Assembly (NCBI RefSeq): GCF_023195775.1
Contig: NZ_CP096205.1
Span: 124,001-188,000 of the forward strand
DNA: 64,000 nt
Source of the DNA: Flavobacterium azooxidireducens
GTDB lineage: Bacteria > Bacteroidota > Bacteroidia > Flavobacteriales > Flavobacteriaceae
Reading direction: 5' to 3'
Both the position numbers and the translations under genes were made by a program. Shown here one piece after another: positions 42,415 to 52,800 of the stretch (positions within the stretch are counted from its first letter, which is position 1; each line of letters starts with the position of its first letter). Below the pieces are notes generated by a model. It was not told where the DNA came from and made no database searches. It saw only the letters and a list, made by a program, of their open reading frames with translations.

Positions 42415-43076
42415 TGTTCGGAAAGCAATAAATACCGCATAAAAAGATAATGTCCTCCAAAAAAGCAAATAGTTCGGATTGGTTTAAACACTTGAACGGA
42501 TAGATAATATCTTTCAATCATAAAAACAAAAATCAAAAAAGTAAACAACAACGAGCTTATCAAAAGCCAAATGTTCTTCATATTATCTTCTTCTAGAATA
42601 AAATTAGAGACAGCCAATCCTCCGAGAAAAGAGATAATTAAAGCATTCAAAATCGAAGGAACATAATTTATACCTAACGAAGAATAGGTTAAAAATATCA
42701 AATAAAACAAAGTTGATAAAAACGGTAAAAAACCTAAAGCTACGGGAATAAAACTAACTTTCTTTGAATTTTTAATTACGATTCTGGTAGTCAATACAAT
42801 AAAAATTAAAAAGAAAAGTGTTGCTGAAATCACACCTGAATCCGATTTTATGAATAAAAATAAAATGGAAAGCAACGAAAATAAAAGTGAAGATAAATAG
42901 AGTTTATTTTTTCTAAAAGAACTAAAAAAATAAATCAAAAAAATAAGCGATACTCCAGCAATTCTAGCAGGAAGAATTATACTTTCATTATCAAAATAAA
43001 CTCCAAAAGCCAATATACCTACAATTAAAAAAAATAAGGCTGTTAAGGGTAAAATTAATTTATTATCCGTTTTCAA
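42360..43076 (-). CDS. Paralogous membrane protein 3 (YhhN-like, 238 aa)
   Basis: About eight hydrophobic segments run through the protein. The motifs FLGGLAVSNFILEEDNMKNIWLLISSLLFTFL near residues 148-180 and FKPIRTICFFGGHYLFMRYLLL near the end recur in the next two genes. The pattern recalls YhhN/TMEM86 lysoplasmalogenases, but I do not see all of their conserved acidic residues, so the family is a low-certainty guess. The C-terminal end, SEHQTIIDLPCEITEESVSK, is read from DNA that also codes the end of the phosphoesterase on the other strand. It is the last gene of the triplet (11 bp after the preceding one). Confidence 0.7.
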   Translation of the reverse strand: MKTDNKLILPLTALFFLIVGILAFGVYFDNESIILPARIAGVSLIFLIYFFSSFRKNKLYLSSLLFSLLSILFLFIKSDSGVISATLFFLIFIVLTTRIVIKNSKKVSFIPVALGFLPFLSTLFYLIFLTYSSLGINYVPSILNALIISFLGGLAVSNFILEEDNMKNIWLLISSLLFTFLIFVFMIERYYLSVQVFKPIRTICFFGGHYLFMRYLLLSEHQTIIDLPCEITEESVSK

Positions 43077-43087
43077 AAAAAATCGTA

Positions 43088-43771
43088 TTACTGTTTATCT
43101 ATTTGCTTTTCAGTCATTAAAATATAAAGATAAAAAAAATAATGAGCCGACATCAAAACTAAAACACGAATTGGTTGAAAAATTGGAATGAATATGTAAT
43201 ATTTCTGGATTACGAACAAAAAAACAATAATTGTATATAAAAAAGTACTGATTAACAACCAAGTATGTTTGAAACCTTCTTCCATTAAATAGTTTGATAA
43301 AGACAATCCGCCTAAAATCGAAATTAAAATTACGTTTACAACAGCAGCTAAAAAACTTTGTCCGAGCGAATTCTGTGTAAGTACGATAAAATAAAGCAAT
43401 GGAAAAAGAAAAAAGACACTCCCTATTGCTACAGTAAAAAATGAAAGTTTTGGAGAAGCTTTTATAACTAAAATTATTGTAATAACTCTATAAATTAAGA
43501 AAGCTATCAAACCGTAATTCAGTAAATCTACATCTGTTGAAATAAACAAAATATTAGAAACAGCAGCACATAAAAGAGCAAATAAATACGATTTATTTTT
43601 ACTTTTAGAAGTTAAAATATAAAGCATCATCAAAACAGGAATGCTAATTGATTTTAAAATATATTCAACTGTATGAAATTCAAAAAAAGCAACAATTATC
43701 AATAGAAAAACTATCAATATAAAAACAGCTGATAAAACTTTAAAATACCTGTTTAATAGATATTCACTCAT
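43088..43771 (-). CDS. Paralogous membrane protein 2 (YhhN-like, 227 aa)
   Basis: This is the middle of three tandem relatives and shares the motifs IPVLMMLYILTSKSKNKSYLFALLC, LGGLSLSNYLMEEGFKHTWLLISTF and FQPIRVLVLMSAHYFFYLYILMTEKQ with them. About eight membrane segments are visible. The function is unknown; lysoplasmalogenase-like (YhhN) is a guess from the layout. The gaps to its neighbours are 11 and 29 bp, so the three are one operon on the minus strand. Confidence 0.7.
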   Translation of the reverse strand: MSEYLLNRYFKVLSAVFILIVFLLIIVAFFEFHTVEYILKSISIPVLMMLYILTSKSKNKSYLFALLCAAVSNILFISTDVDLLNYGLIAFLIYRVITIILVIKASPKLSFFTVAIGSVFFLFPLLYFIVLTQNSLGQSFLAAVVNVILISILGGLSLSNYLMEEGFKHTWLLISTFLYTIIVFLFVIQKYYIFIPIFQPIRVLVLMSAHYFFYLYILMTEKQIDKQ

Positions 43772-43800
43772 AAATTATTTTATTAAAAACCGCAAAGAAA

Positions 43801-44463
43801 CTAATTAGAATTTGATCTTTCAATGATTAAAATAAATCTATAAAAAGCATAATAAGCAAAAGCATTCAAACTCATAGCAATAAGTCTGAAAATTTGTAAT
43901 TGAATATAAAATTTTTCGATAAAAATGATGAAATGTAACGTTACAAACGACAAAACACAAATCAATAACCATGAACTTCTAGAGCTATCATTCATAATAT
44001 AATGTGACAAGGCAATTCCGCCCAACAACGAAATCAAGCTGTTGTGAATTATCATAATGTAATACACTTCTTTAGATAACAAATCGGTATCGAAAAAGAT
44101 GTAGAAAAAGATAATTAAAAAAGGAACCGAAGCAAGAATAACCGGAATAAAATCCTTAGTTTTCATTACTTTAAGAATATAAAAGATATTAATCAAGCGA
44201 TGAAAACCAAAAACAATTAAACCTATAAAAATTAATTTAAGATCATTTGGAATAAAAAGTACATTGGTGATTAAAGACGTTATTATGGTAAGAAAAAAAA
44301 GTATATCTCTTTTGGGGGAACTATGCCAATACAATAGCATCAAAACGATAGAAATCAATGGTTTGAAAATATAAATCAGCGGTAAGAATCTAAAGTATTC
44401 AGCAATTACTTCGGTTAGAGCAACAATAAGCAAAACCCCAGTCAATATTTTCACTTTATTCAT
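43801..44463 (-). CDS. Paralogous membrane protein 1 (YhhN-like, 220 aa)
   Basis: This is the first gene of the tandem triplet. It has about eight membrane segments, FKPLISIVLMLLYWHSSPKRDILF near the N-terminus, and the paralog motif LLGGIALSHYIMNDSSRSSWLLICVL. The third shared region reads FRLIAMSLNAFAYYAFYRFILI. Divergence between the copies shows the duplication is old, although all keep the same length class. A T-rich region and the PPIase terminator lie upstream. The family assignment is uncertain. Confidence 0.7.
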   Translation of the reverse strand: MNKVKILTGVLLIVALTEVIAEYFRFLPLIYIFKPLISIVLMLLYWHSSPKRDILFFLTIITSLITNVLFIPNDLKLIFIGLIVFGFHRLINIFYILKVMKTKDFIPVILASVPFLIIFFYIFFDTDLLSKEVYYIMIIHNSLISLLGGIALSHYIMNDSSRSSWLLICVLSFVTLHFIIFIEKFYIQLQIFRLIAMSLNAFAYYAFYRFILIIERSNSN

Positions 44464-44542
44464 ACCGATAATTGATTATCAAATTCTGAATAAAGTTACT
44501 AAAAATTTAACAAATTATAAAAAAATTAAAATTTATAAAATA

Positions 44543-44577
44543 AAAAAACCAAAGATTTTATTAATCTTTGGTTTTTT
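44543..44577 (-). terminator. Terminator of the PPIase operon
   Basis: AAAAAACCAAAGATT and AATCTTTGGTTTTTT form a 15-bp AT-rich stem with T-runs on both strands. It lies 22 bp beyond the stop of the PPIase at 44600. Confidence 0.8.
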
Positions 44578-44599
44578 GAGATGGATTATTAATTCATTT

Positions 44600-45610
44600 T
44601 TATTTTATATCAACTAATTCAGTTGTAAAAATTAATGTGGCTTTTGCAGGAATCACCGGAGGTCTTCCGTCTTCACCGTAAGCCAACCAATAAGGAATAA
44701 TTAATTTGGCTTTTCCTCCTTTGTTTAAAAGGGCAATACCTTCTTCCCAACCCGGAATAACCATTTTTTGTCCTAATTTAAAATCGATAGGTTGATTACG
44801 GTCATAAGAACTGTCAAATTTTTTCCCATCTGATAATTCGCCAATATAATGCACAGAAACATTGTTTCCGGCAGTAGCTTTAGCTCCAACTCCTTCGTTT
44901 TCCATAACATAAGCCAAACCGGAAGGAAGAATCGTTGCTTTTGGGAAAGTTTTTTTTACATAGTCATTAAATTTTACTTTCTCCACTTTTAATTCTTCTT
45001 CTCTTTTCTTTTTCAAGGCTTCTTCTGCAGCAAGTCTTCCTGCAAAAACTTTTGGAGCATCAAATTTCTTGGCTGCGTCACCTACTCTAATAATGGTTAC
45101 TTTATCCATTACATCATTTTGAGCGATTGCATTCACAACATCTTGCCCTTCAATCACACTACCAAAAACAGTATGTTTTCCATCTAAATGTGGTGTTGGA
45201 ACGTGTGTAATAAAAAACTGCGAACCATTTGTTCCTTTTCCGGCATTAGCCATTGAAAGAATTCCGGGTTTATCGTGTTTTAAATCGGTAATTTCATCAG
45301 CAAATTTATAACCCGGTCCGCTTGTTCCTGTTCCGGTTGGATCGCCACCTTGAATCATAAAATTCGCAATAACACGGTGAAATTTCAATCCGTCAAAATA
45401 AGGTTTTCCCTTTAAATCGGCAGATACTTCATTGTTTTTTCCTTCGGCTAACGAAACAAAATTAGCCACTGTGATTGGCGTTTTTTCAAATTCTAATTTT
45501 AAAAGAATTTTTCCTTTCAAGGTCTGAATTTCAGCGTAAAGTCCGTTTTCTTTTTGAGCAAATGTGCTCATAGAAATGGTTAGTAATAAAATGGAAACTA
45601 TCTTTTTCAT
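44600..45610 (-). CDS. Cyclophilin-FKBP fusion peptidyl-prolyl isomerase (336 aa)
   Basis: A signal peptide ([19 protein letters not shown]) is followed by a cyclophilin domain (about residues 24-185: [42 protein letters not shown]), a charged linker ([13 protein letters not shown]) and an FKBP domain (about 230-336: [57 protein letters not shown]). Both domains catalyse proline isomerisation and help fold exported proteins. The usual FKBP signature is complete. It is the last gene of a cluster with another fusion and GldI, all on the minus strand with gaps of 9 and 17 bp. Confidence 0.93.
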   Translation of the reverse strand: MKKIVSILLLTISMSTFAQKENGLYAEIQTLKGKILLKLEFEKTPITVANFVSLAEGKNNEVSADLKGKPYFDGLKFHRVIANFMIQGGDPTGTGTSGPGYKFADEITDLKHDKPGILSMANAGKGTNGSQFFITHVPTPHLDGKHTVFGSVIEGQDVVNAIAQNDVMDKVTIIRVGDAAKKFDAPKVFAGRLAAEEALKKKREEELKVEKVKFNDYVKKTFPKATILPSGLAYVMENEGVGAKATAGNNVSVHYIGELSDGKKFDSSYDRNQPIDFKLGQKMVIPGWEEGIALLNKGGKAKLIIPYWLAYGEDGRPPVIPAKATLIFTTELVDIK

Positions 45611-45619
45611 ATTCTACTA

Positions 45620-46750
45620 TTATTGATTTGGTAAATTCTCTAAAAGTTCTAATTCAAAAATTAAATTGGTGTTTGGTTGAATTACACCACCTGCACCTGC
45701 TTCTCCATAACCTAAATGAGAAGGAATAAAAATGACTGCTTTGTCGCCAATATTCATTTTTTCCAACCCTTCTAAAAACCCGGGAATTAAACCTGTTTTA
45801 TTTCCGTATTGAAAAGGAAAAGGAACATAGGCTTGAGCATCTGCTTTTTGTTGGTTAAACTTTCCGAATGCTTTTGAAACATCTTCGTAGCTTGAATCGA
45901 ATAACTCGCCACTTTCAAAAAATCCTGCATAATGAACATAAACCGTTGAACCAGCAGTTGGTTTCTTTCCGCTTCCTTTTTGATAAATGGTATATTCTAA
46001 ACCTGTTGAAGTTTTTTGTGCTGCTTTTTTCTGTGTTTCAAAAAAGGCTAATTTGGTATCAATCACTTCTTTAAATTGAGCTAAAAATTCAGCTTTTTCT
46101 GCTGCTGCTTTTTCTTCAGCTTTTTTTCTATTTTCAGCTTCTACTCTCAATCTATCGTTAAAAACTTTTACAGCATCAAACTTTTTAGCAGCTTCACCAT
46201 TTCTAACAATTTTGATTGACTCAATTAAATCTGAAGCCACGATTGCATTTACTACTTCTTGCCCTTCTTTCACTTTTCCAAAAACGGTGTGTCTTCCATC
46301 TAAAAATTTGGTTTCCACATGCGTGATAAAAAATTGTGAACCATTTGTTCCGGGGCCGGCATTTGCCATTGATAAAATTCCAGGACCATCATGAGATAAA
46401 TCGGTAATTTCATCCATAAAATTATAACCTGGTCCACCACTACCATTTCCGGCAGGATCGCCACCTTGAATCATGAAGTTTGCTTCCACTCTGTGAAACG
46501 TTAAGCCATCATAAAATGGTTTGCCTTTTTTGGCTTCATCAGTAACATGCTCGTTAGTTCCTTCCGCCAACGAAATAAAATTAGCAACCGTAATCGGGGT
46601 TTTATCATATTCTAATTGTGTAATAATTTCACCTTTTGGTGTTTTAATCACTGCAAAAATTCCATCACCCAAATGATCGTAATCACTTCCGCATGATACT
46701 AAAAGTAATGACGTTGTTATACTTAAAAACAGAAATTTTAATTTTTTCAT
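45620..46750 (-). CDS. Cyclophilin-FKBP fusion lipoprotein (376 aa)
   Basis: The signal ends LLLVSC (Cys20), so this relative is lipid-anchored while the downstream one is not. The cyclophilin domain ([42 protein letters not shown]) is followed by a Lys/Glu/Ala-rich coiled linker of about 60 residues (RLRVEAENRKKAEEKAAAEK and on) and an FKBP domain (VYVHYAGFFESGELFDSSYE, LIPGFLEGLEKMNIGDKAVIFIPSHLGYGEAGAGG). The two fusions arose by tandem duplication. The role is probably folding of outer-membrane or surface proteins, near GldI. The gap to the next gene is 9 bp. Confidence 0.93.
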   Translation of the reverse strand: MKKLKFLFLSITTSLLLVSCGSDYDHLGDGIFAVIKTPKGEIITQLEYDKTPITVANFISLAEGTNEHVTDEAKKGKPFYDGLTFHRVEANFMIQGGDPAGNGSGGPGYNFMDEITDLSHDGPGILSMANAGPGTNGSQFFITHVETKFLDGRHTVFGKVKEGQEVVNAIVASDLIESIKIVRNGEAAKKFDAVKVFNDRLRVEAENRKKAEEKAAAEKAEFLAQFKEVIDTKLAFFETQKKAAQKTSTGLEYTIYQKGSGKKPTAGSTVYVHYAGFFESGELFDSSYEDVSKAFGKFNQQKADAQAYVPFPFQYGNKTGLIPGFLEGLEKMNIGDKAVIFIPSHLGYGEAGAGGVIQPNTNLIFELELLENLPNQ

Positions 46751-46767
46751 TTTCTTATTTTACTTGT

Positions 46768-47358
46768 TTATTGATTGTTTAAATTATTTTCTTTTTTAAT
46801 CTTTTTTAAATCACTTTCTTTTTCAAAATCGGTTAAAGTTACGGTGCACATAATTGGAACATTCGGTCCTATTCTGTTTTTATCACCCAAATAACCATAA
46901 GCAATATGCGATGGAAATAAAAAAGTTACTTTTTCATTTTTACGCATCAATTTGATACCGTCTCTCAATCCAATCATAATCTCTTCTTTATCAACTAAAT
47001 AATCTTGCGGACGAAGTTCAAGAGCGGTATAAATTACATTTCCTTTCAAATCATTAATTTCATACTCAAAAAAGGCAACATCTCCCCTTTTTGGTCTCAG
47101 TGTATCGATTTCATTTTTAATTTCATACGTGTACCAATATCCTTTTTGAGAAGCTAAATACTCTTTGTTAGGATTACTTTTGATGATCGAATCGATTAGT
47201 TTTTCTTCGCTGGCAATGAGTTTTTTATTGCGAACAACCGATTCCTTCATAAAACTACCCGAAGAATGTTGTTTTGGTCTTCTAGCTTCCGGATCTTGAC
47301 ATCCGATAGCGAATAACATGCCAAAAAAAAGTAATATGTTAAAAAATTTTAATTTCAT
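46768..47358 (-). CDS. gldI: Gliding motility lipoprotein GldI (FKBP-type PPIase)
   Basis: GldI is a lipoprotein required for gliding in Flavobacterium johnsoniae and related to FKBP isomerases. The lipobox ends FAIGC (Cys20), then QDPEARRPKQHSSGSFMKESVVRNKKLI matches the GldI N-terminus. The FKBP domain has VAFFEYEINDLKGNVIY, MIGLRDGIKLMRKNEKVTFLFPSHIAYGYLGDKN. The start overlaps the nrnA stop by 1 bp (TAATG), so it is translated with it. Its presence is strong evidence for a gliding or T9SS-bearing member of the Flavobacteriaceae. Confidence 0.93.
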   Translation of the reverse strand: MKLKFFNILLFFGMLFAIGCQDPEARRPKQHSSGSFMKESVVRNKKLIASEEKLIDSIIKSNPNKEYLASQKGYWYTYEIKNEIDTLRPKRGDVAFFEYEINDLKGNVIYTALELRPQDYLVDKEEIMIGLRDGIKLMRKNEKVTFLFPSHIAYGYLGDKNRIGPNVPIMCTVTLTDFEKESDLKKIKKENNLNNQ

Positions 47359-48371
47359 TAGAATTTCAAATTGGGGTGATTTTTTACAACATTTTCAAAT
47401 TGTTTGATTGTTTCCGACATTGACAACATCGATTTTCCTCCGGCAGCATTGTTGTGTCCACCGCCGTTAAAATAATCTCTCGACAATTGATTCACATCAA
47501 AATCGCCCAACGAACGCAATGAAATTTTGATGATTCCTTCGTCTTTATTTTCAATAAAAATGGCTGTAAAGATAACATCTTTGATGGATAATCCGTAATT
47601 CACAATTCCTTCAGTATCACCTTTTTTGTAATGAAAACGATCTAATTCTTCTTGCGTTAACGTAATATAAGATGTTTTGTGCTCTTTAATAACTCGCATG
47701 TTTTGAAGAGCTTTTCCAAGCAATTGCAAACTTTCATACGTAGTATTACTAAACAGAAGATTGTGGATTTCAGTGTTTTCTATACCCAAATCGATTAAAT
47801 TAGCCACTATTCTATGGGTTTTTCCTGTTGTTTTAGGGAATTTAAATGAACCTGAATCCGTTACAATACCAGTGTAAATGCACGTTGCAATTGTTTTATC
47901 AATTAAATTCACATCACTTACAGCTTCAATAAAATCATACACCATTTCGCAGGTTGAACCATAGTTCGTATTGGAAAATGTTACTTTAGCATACGAATCA
48001 GGTGCTTGGTGGTGGTCAATCATTACAAAAGGAGCTTGTAACGTGTTCAACACATTTTCCATTTCGCCGGTTCGATGCAAAGCATTAAAATCTAATGTAA
48101 AAATTAATTCTGCTTGTTCAAGACTATTTTTTGTTGCGTTTCTATCTCTTTCATAAATCAAAACATCGGCAGAACCGGGCAACCAAGCTAAAAAATCCGG
48201 AAATTCATTGGGTGAAATAACAACCGGTTGATGATTCAATTTCTTTAAGAAATGATATAAAGCCAACGTTGAACCCATGGCATCACCATCCGGATTTCGA
48301 TGTGGAATAATGGTAATTTTTTTAGATCCTTGAAGCAGTTTTTTGGCTTCGATAATTTGATTTTCTTCCAT
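47358..48371 (-). CDS. nrnA: Oligoribonuclease / pAp phosphatase NrnA (DHH family)
   Basis: The DHH-DHHA1 phosphoesterase cuts short RNAs to mononucleotides and removes 3'-phosphate from pAp. The metal motifs are IIPHRNPDGDAMGS (about residues 21-34), TLDFNALHRTG, MIDHHQAPDSY (DHH motif, about 117-127) and IVTDSGSFKFP. The C-terminal DHHA1 domain has FNGGGHNNAAGGKS (about 298-311), the substrate-binding GGGH segment. The length (337 aa) is normal. It is read with gldI, with a 1-bp overlap, and a 50 bp gap follows the CLC gene. Confidence 0.95.
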   Translation of the reverse strand: MEENQIIEAKKLLQGSKKITIIPHRNPDGDAMGSTLALYHFLKKLNHQPVVISPNEFPDFLAWLPGSADVLIYERDRNATKNSLEQAELIFTLDFNALHRTGEMENVLNTLQAPFVMIDHHQAPDSYAKVTFSNTNYGSTCEMVYDFIEAVSDVNLIDKTIATCIYTGIVTDSGSFKFPKTTGKTHRIVANLIDLGIENTEIHNLLFSNTTYESLQLLGKALQNMRVIKEHKTSYITLTQEELDRFHYKKGDTEGIVNYGLSIKDVIFTAIFIENKDEGIIKISLRSLGDFDVNQLSRDYFNGGGHNNAAGGKSMLSMSETIKQFENVVKNHPNLKF

Positions 48372-48421
48372 AGGATGCGAAGTTACTTTTTTTCTTTTAA
48401 TAACGAAAAAATAGCAGAAAA

Positions 48422-49669
48422 TTATAAGTTTTCAAATGTAGATTTTTTGAATTTTTTATAGAGATTTCCTTTTACACCTCCAATAATTTGGGTTGTATAA
48501 ATTCCGGTCATCCCAGAAAAAAGGTAAGAAACCAAACAGGCAATGCCGATGAACAATCCGCACTCGATTCCAAATAATTCCATTCCCATCACTGTGCAAG
48601 CAATCGGCGTGTGTGTAGCACCTGAAAAAACGGCTACAAATCCCATTCCGGCCAAAAGAGCTGTTGGTAATGGAACATAAAGTGAAAGAAAACTGCCTAA
48701 GGTTGCTCCGATAAAAAACAGAGGTGTCACTTCGCCGCCTTTAAAACCGGCACCTAACGTGAATCCAGTAAATAAAATTTTCAATAAAAAAACATAAGCC
48801 AATTGTTCTGTTTCAAACGAATTTACAATAGTTGGAATTCCCAATCCGATGAATTTGGTAGTTCCCATCAAAAAAACGGCTACTGTAATTATAATTCCTC
48901 CCACAAAAGGGCGAAGCGGTGGATAATTTATATATTTTGAAAATATTTTTCCCCACCAATGCGTACTTCTTGAAAATAACATCGCGGCTAATCCAAAAGG
49001 AATTCCAACCAAAAGAGCCCAAAAAAATGTTTCCAACGTTATGCTGGGAACAAATGGAATTGAATAATGTGTGTGATGAATAGGTAAGAATTCCACAGTA
49101 AAATAGGCAACATAAGCCACCAAAAAAGATGGAAAAATGCTTTTGTAATTAATTCTGCTAAAAAAAAGCACTTCAATAGCAAAAATTGCTCCGGCTAACG
49201 GTGTTCCAAACACAGAAGCAAAACCGGCACTGATTCCGCAAATTAAAATTACTTTTCGGTCTTCATTATCCAAAGAAAACCATTTGGTAAACTGATCGGC
49301 AATAGTTGCACCCATTTGAACCGCCGTTCCTTCACGTCCGGCAGAACCACCAAAAAGATGTGTAATCAACGTTCCAACTAAAACCAAAGGCATCATTTTA
49401 AAAGGAATGGTTTTTTGAGGTTTAGAATATTCTTCTAAAATTAAATTATTTCCTTTAACAACCTCTTTTCCATAAATATAATAACCATAACCAATTAAAA
49501 ATCCACCAAAAGGCAACAGCCAAATAATCCATTTGTTTAATTCTCTGAAATTGGTCACAAATTCTAAACTAAACAAAAACAAACCTGATGCTAATCCGGA
49601 GAGAATTCCAACAACTAGGGCAATGGTTATCCACTTAAAAAGATATTTTACAACTGACTTTAGATGCAT
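48422..49669 (-). CDS. CLC-family transporter, fluoride-exporter type (415 aa)
   Basis: The ion-pathway motifs of CLC proteins are visible but not the chloride type. The first motif reads KGNNLI (about residues 72-77), where chloride CLCs have GSGIP. The gate motif is GREGT (111-115) with Thr in place of Pro, and the third motif reads GFKGGEVTPLFFIG in place of GGxFAPxL. GREGT and GFKGGE motifs are typical of the fluoride/proton antiporters (CLC-F, EriC-F), which protect cells from fluoride. About twelve or more hydrophobic segments fit the CLC fold. No fluoride riboswitch was recognised upstream. It is a single gene. Confidence 0.88.
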   Translation of the reverse strand: MHLKSVVKYLFKWITIALVVGILSGLASGLFLFSLEFVTNFRELNKWIIWLLPFGGFLIGYGYYIYGKEVVKGNNLILEEYSKPQKTIPFKMMPLVLVGTLITHLFGGSAGREGTAVQMGATIADQFTKWFSLDNEDRKVILICGISAGFASVFGTPLAGAIFAIEVLFFSRINYKSIFPSFLVAYVAYFTVEFLPIHHTHYSIPFVPSITLETFFWALLVGIPFGLAAMLFSRSTHWWGKIFSKYINYPPLRPFVGGIIITVAVFLMGTTKFIGLGIPTIVNSFETEQLAYVFLLKILFTGFTLGAGFKGGEVTPLFFIGATLGSFLSLYVPLPTALLAGMGFVAVFSGATHTPIACTVMGMELFGIECGLFIGIACLVSYLFSGMTGIYTTQIIGGVKGNLYKKFKKSTFENL

Positions 49670-49813
49670 CGATATTAATAATTTTCAAAAATAATCATTT
49701 TCAAAACAATTCTTATTGAAACATTAAATGATTAAAAAATTTAATTTGTATTGAAAATTAAATAATATTGTTATTTTTATCCAATAATTCAAAACCTATC
49801 CAAATACCACACA

Positions 49814-52800
49814 ATGCCCCAACTAATTAAATTATGGTTTTTGCCATTTTTAAATTACATATTGTTTTTAATAGATAGTGCAACTTTCAGATTTACTATA
49901 AAAGTTCCTTATTTTCAAAACTTTACCTCTCCATCTTTAAATAGAGATTGGTTTTTTGTGATTGTATTTGTTCTTTTTTTACTAACCATATCCTATTTAG
50001 TTTTTAGAAGAAATGCTGCCTACAACAAAAGTTTTGTCAAAGATTTTTCGGAAACAGAATTTTCTAAGATAGAATATCAAAAATATTTTTTGGCACTTTC
50101 TATTATTATTCCTTTCATCGAAATTCTGCTTTCAACTTTTAACTTACGTAATCAACCCATGGTAAAATCAAATTTTGTATTTGGTTTGATTTTTTTGGGT
50201 ATTTATTTTTTGAGTAAAAAAAGTAGTTTATTGTTGAATTATCTTCCACAAATTTTCATTTTTTTCTATCTAATTTATTTGTCAATTGTAATTAAAAACT
50301 TGGTTGTCTACGAACCAATGGAACTAATCACTTTTGCCGCATTGTTAATTTTATTATTTTTTTCATACAACGTTTTTAAAAAAATTAAACATTATTGGAT
50401 TTTTGTAAGTACAATTTTTATAATCTTTCTAACCTTAATTATCACAGGCAAACTTGTTTTTGAAGTTGGTGTCATTTGCATCATCAGCTTTCTATTATTA
50501 GTAATTTTAAACTATGTTCGTCACAACTCAATTCTAAATACTAGAGATAAATTTTTGTTTGCCAATGAAATAGTAAACAAAGGAAATTCACTTGTAATTG
50601 CCACAAAAAAGAATGGCGAATTAACTTATTGCAGTGAAAATATAACAACGTTTTTAGGTTATACTGTGGATGAAGTTTTAGGAATGGGTTTCTGGAAATT
50701 AACCGAAGACTCAGAATTTGTAGGCGAAGATTATCATGAAGATTATCAACTCGATCGCGTTTACAAAAGAAAACTCAAATGTAAAGACGGTCAATACAAA
50801 TATATTCAATGGGTTGATAAAGAATTTGGCGAAGATTTGTTTGTTGGAATCGGAATTGATGTAACAGAGCAAATTAACATCGAAAATCGATATAAAAGCT
50901 TAGTCGAGTCGGCAACCGATTTAATTTTTGAAACAGATGATAATGGAAAATTCACATACATCAATTCATTTTCTTGCCAACTATTGGAATATGATTTGAA
51001 TGAATTAATGGAATTAAATTTTGGTCAATTAATTCGAGAAGATTATCGACAAGAAATGGTGATTTATTATTCTGAAGAATTAAAACAAACCGGAATTCCA
51101 AGGCTTTTAGAATTTCCTATTTTGAAAAAAAATGGAGAAGAAATCTGGATTTCTCAAAAAGTAACCGTTAAAAAGAATGATATAGACGAAATCATCGGTT
51201 ATTCAGGAATTGCGAGAGATATTACCTTAATAAGAAATCTTGAAATTGAAAGAAATCAACGTCAAGATAAAATTAAAAAATACAACAATGCATTAACAAA
51301 GTTATCTACCACAAGTTTTGCAAATTTTGAAAATCTTACGCCAATTTTAAAAGTAATTTTTGAAAATGTATCAAAAGCATCTGGAATTCAACTAATAAGC
51401 TTTTGGAATTATTTTCATGATAGAATTGAATGTAAAAATTTATATGAACTGATAAACCATCAACATTCAAATGGGATCATTCTACTAAAGAAAAATTTTC
51501 CTATTTATTTTGAATCAATAGAAAAAGAACAAATAATTGTAGCATCAGACATTACAAGGCATCGAGAAACCTCAGAATTTGTGACCAATTATTTAGCAGA
51601 AAATAATGTTAAATCCTTACTCGATTATCCTGTTTTTATAGACGGAAAACTTTACGGAATTATAAGCTTTGAAGCCACTGATTCCATTCGTTACTGGGAT
51701 AATGAAGATATTAATTTTACGCGGTCTGTTTCCGAAATTATTTCGCTGGTGATCGAAACATTAAAGCGAAGAACCATTGAAGATAACATTAAATATAAAA
51801 GCGAAATTCTTACCGCAATCAGTAAAATTTCAGAAAAAATTCTTTCTAACAAAGACATCTACACCATCTTTAATGATATTTTAAAAACTGTAGGAATCGT
51901 AACAAAAGTTGATCGGATTTATTTTTTTGAAGCCAATGAAGAAGACCGTCTTATTTCGCAAAAGTTTGAATGGGTAAATGAAAATATTCAACCTCAAATC
52001 AACAATCCAGACTTACAAAATGCTCCTTATGAAATGTTTCTGGATATTGTTATCCCTTTAAAATCGAATAAAATTTACAATAAATTAGTCAAAAATATAT
52101 TTGAGAGTGATTACAAAGAACTCATGAAGTCTCAAAATATACTTTCAATACTTATTTTTCCGATTTTTGTAAAAAATAAATTGGTTGGTGCATTAGGATT
52201 TGATGATTGCAAAACAGAAAGAATTTGGACAGAAGATGAAATCAATATTCTTCAAACGTTAGTCAATAATGTTTCTTCCTCATTAGAAAGAAATGTCAAT
52301 GAAAGTATTATTAATGATAGTGAAGAACGTTTCAGACTTTTAGCAGATAATATTCCAGGAACAATTTATCTTTCAAAATACGATTCAAAATTTACAAAAA
52401 TATACCTCAATAACGAAATTGAAAAATTAACCGGTTACCCAAAAGAAGCATTTCTATCGAATGAAATTTATTATTCAGACATTCTCCATCCTGAAGACAA
52501 GCAAAGAGTTATAAACGATCAAAAATATGCGTTAGAAAACAAGCAAAAAATTCATTTTATTTATCGAATCATTCATAAAAAAGGTCAAGTTGTTTGGGTT
52601 GAAGAATTTGGCGATGTCATTATAAAAGACAGTCAAATTGAATTTATTGAAGGAATTTTTATCGATATAACCGAAAGAAAATTACAAGAAGCCGCCATTA
52701 AAGAAAAGGAAATGGCTGTTGCTGCTAACAAAGCCAAGTCAGAATTTTTGGCCAATATGAGTCACGAAATTAGAACTCCACTTAACGGAATAATTGGTTT

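Noticed and set aside
48372..48421. Fluoride riboswitch near the CLC gene
   Set aside because: The promoter side of the CLC gene is 49670-49813, and neither that gap nor this one shows the conserved fluoride-aptamer layout that I can recognise. Only a covariance search could exclude it.
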